Source: Campylobacterota bacterium (lineage in GTDB: Bacteria; Campylobacterota; Campylobacteria; Campylobacterales; SZUA-545). Taken from it: a stretch of DNA of 8,330 nucleotides. The notes beneath the pieces are model-generated. The model was not told the DNA's origin and made no database searches. It saw only the letters and a list, made by a program, of their open reading frames with translations. Below, in pieces: positions 7,299 to 8,330 of the stretch. The stretch covers positions 1 to 8,330 of the forward strand of contig JAUPLZ010000128.1 of assembly GCA_030836705.1 (NCBI GenBank), in the 5' to 3' direction. The first letter of the stretch is position 1, and every line of letters begins with the position of its first letter. The position numbers were made by a program, and so were the translations under genes.

Positions 7299-8330
7299 TT
7301 GATAAACTCCTTGATATCTTCTGATGCATAAAAGTAATATGATAATTTTTCATACTCGTAATTATTGAGTGATTGTTGATAAAGCGACTCGGCTGAATAT
7401 TTTTCGCTCAAAGCGTCAAGATAGGTAACATTATCGACAAGATTTGCGCCAAATTTTTGGCTTATCAACTCATATGTTTTATTTGCGGCAATCAATCTTG
7501 AATTTGCGGCGCTTATCTTTTTCTTGGCGGTATTCAGCGATTCGATTGCCAACTTCAACTCATCTTTTGCCTCTTTTTTATAAAACTCATAGCTGTTTTT
7601 TGCTTTTTTTGAATTAAGCTCAACTATCTCCTTCTCTTTTGATTTTGAAAAAAAATCAAAAAGTGTCATGCTTGCGCCGATTGTGATTTTGTTCTGATTA
7701 TCGACCATATCTATCATTGGATTTGCATCTACATAGTCAAACGAAGAGTAGGTATCTTCTATAAAAACACTCGGATAATAGTCTGAATTTGCCTGTTTTG
7801 CCTTGTATTCAAGCGCTTTTACATCATACTCCATCGCCGCTAGGTCGTCTCTAGTCTCAAACTCTTTTATTTGCGGCTCTAAAACACTGCTTTTTTGAAG
7901 CTCTTGAAATTCGGCTCCGGCTATATTTTTTAATTTATACTCAAGTGATTTTAGATTCATTAAAATCATCTCAATCTCATAATCATTCATGGCTTTTGAG
8001 GCTTTTATTTTTTCAACACTATCGAGCGTTACGCTTCCAGCTTCATAAAACTTTTGGAGTCTATTTACCTGCGCTTCAAGCTGAATGCCTTTTTGCTCTT
8101 TCGCTTTTAACTCCTCTTTTGTATTTAAAATAGCAAAAAAAAGTTCCGAAACATCAAGCGCTAATGATTTTTTGAAAAAATCGCTCTTTTTTTGAGATGC
8201 CAAAAACTCCATCTCTTTTTCATCAAGGATATTCTCTCTTTTGAATCCGTCAAATAAAACAGCCTTAGCGCCTAGGCTAAAGACCCTTCTCTCTTTTGGA
8301 TCAAATGCTCCTCTTTCATCCACCTGCGAA
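7295..8330 (-). CDS. TolC-like outer membrane efflux protein (5' partial)
   Basis: The frame is open through the right edge, so the GTG at 8323 is probably an internal valine. About 344 residues are visible; the signal peptide and the first part of the barrel are missing. Numbering from that valine, two outer-membrane-efflux (OEP) repeats can be seen. The first begins near SLGAKAVLFDGFKRE (16-30), the second near TIGASMTLFDFFSKSKE (214-230). Each strand pair leads into long Lys/Glu/Ala-rich helices, and the matching helix turns YEAGSVTLDSVEKIKA (93-108) and FGANLVDNVTYLDALS (291-306) are typical of TolC relatives. YYPSV (182-186) marks the barrel entry of the second half. It should trimerise into the channel crossing the outer membrane and periplasm and dock with the adaptor. 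As first gene seen in the operon, its promoter lies beyond 8330. Confidence 0.93.
   Translation of the reverse strand, partial: SQVDERGAFDPKERRVFSLGAKAVLFDGFKRENILDEKEMEFLASQKKSDFFKKSLALDVSELFFAILNTKEELKAKEQKGIQLEAQVNRLQKFYEAGSVTLDSVEKIKASKAMNDYEIEMILMNLKSLEYKLKNIAGAEFQELQKSSVLEPQIKEFETRDDLAAMEYDVKALEYKAKQANSDYYPSVFIEDTYSSFDYVDANPMIDMVDNQNKITIGASMTLFDFFSKSKEKEIVELNSKKAKNSYEFYKKEAKDELKLAIESLNTAKKKISAANSRLIAANKTYELISQKFGANLVDNVTYLDALSEKYSAESLYQQSLNNYEYEKLSYYFYASEDIKEFIK
7307..7312 (-). promoter_or_regulatory. Ribosome binding site for the adaptor gene
   Basis: AAGGAG on the - strand is a near-perfect Shine-Dalgarno site 8 bases before the ATG at 7298, within the last codons of the TolC-like gene. 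It suggests independent re-initiation in addition to coupling through the ATGA overlap. Confidence 0.7.

Overview
The window is AT-rich, densely coded DNA. The right-hand efflux operon has the codon use, Lys/Phe/Ile-rich proteins and tight gene overlaps typical of Campylobacterota (Sulfurimonas/Sulfuricurvum/Sulfurovum-like). This placement is an impression from protein style; there is no rRNA or other marker to confirm it. No tRNA, rRNA, CRISPR array, insertion sequence or long repeat was seen.

Left part, + strand, 1-2528: three tightly packed co-directional genes. The first, cut by the window edge, looks like the C-terminal tail of a MoxR-type AAA+ ATPase. The second (333 aa) belongs to no family I recognise; it is helical, rich in aromatic residues and may contain degenerate repeats. 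The third (381 aa) is a clear DUF2201-type protein: an N-terminal HExxH putative metallopeptidase domain joined to a C-terminal VWA-like domain with an intact MIDAS. AAA+ plus VWA pairs usually act as ATP-driven remodelling machines (RavA-ViaA, NorQ-NorD and CbbQ-CbbO are described examples). The unknown middle gene is therefore a candidate adaptor, substrate-recognition part or effector.

Junction, 2529-2597: a short convergent spacer with a weak candidate terminator for the leftward operon.

Right part, - strand, 8330-2598: a complete-looking tripartite RND efflux operon. Its order is TolC-like outer membrane factor (5' end outside the window), a short periplasmic adaptor, a 1012-aa HAE1-type RND pump, and a DUF3187-like outer-membrane beta-barrel protein. 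Genes overlap by 4 bases or are separated by one base, so the four are almost certainly transcribed and translated together. The pump has the proton-relay residues expected of an active antiporter. The adaptor is unusually short. The coupled last gene suggests an extra outer-membrane component.

The two blocks converge, so they are separate transcription units with no evident functional link. The promoters of both lie outside the window.
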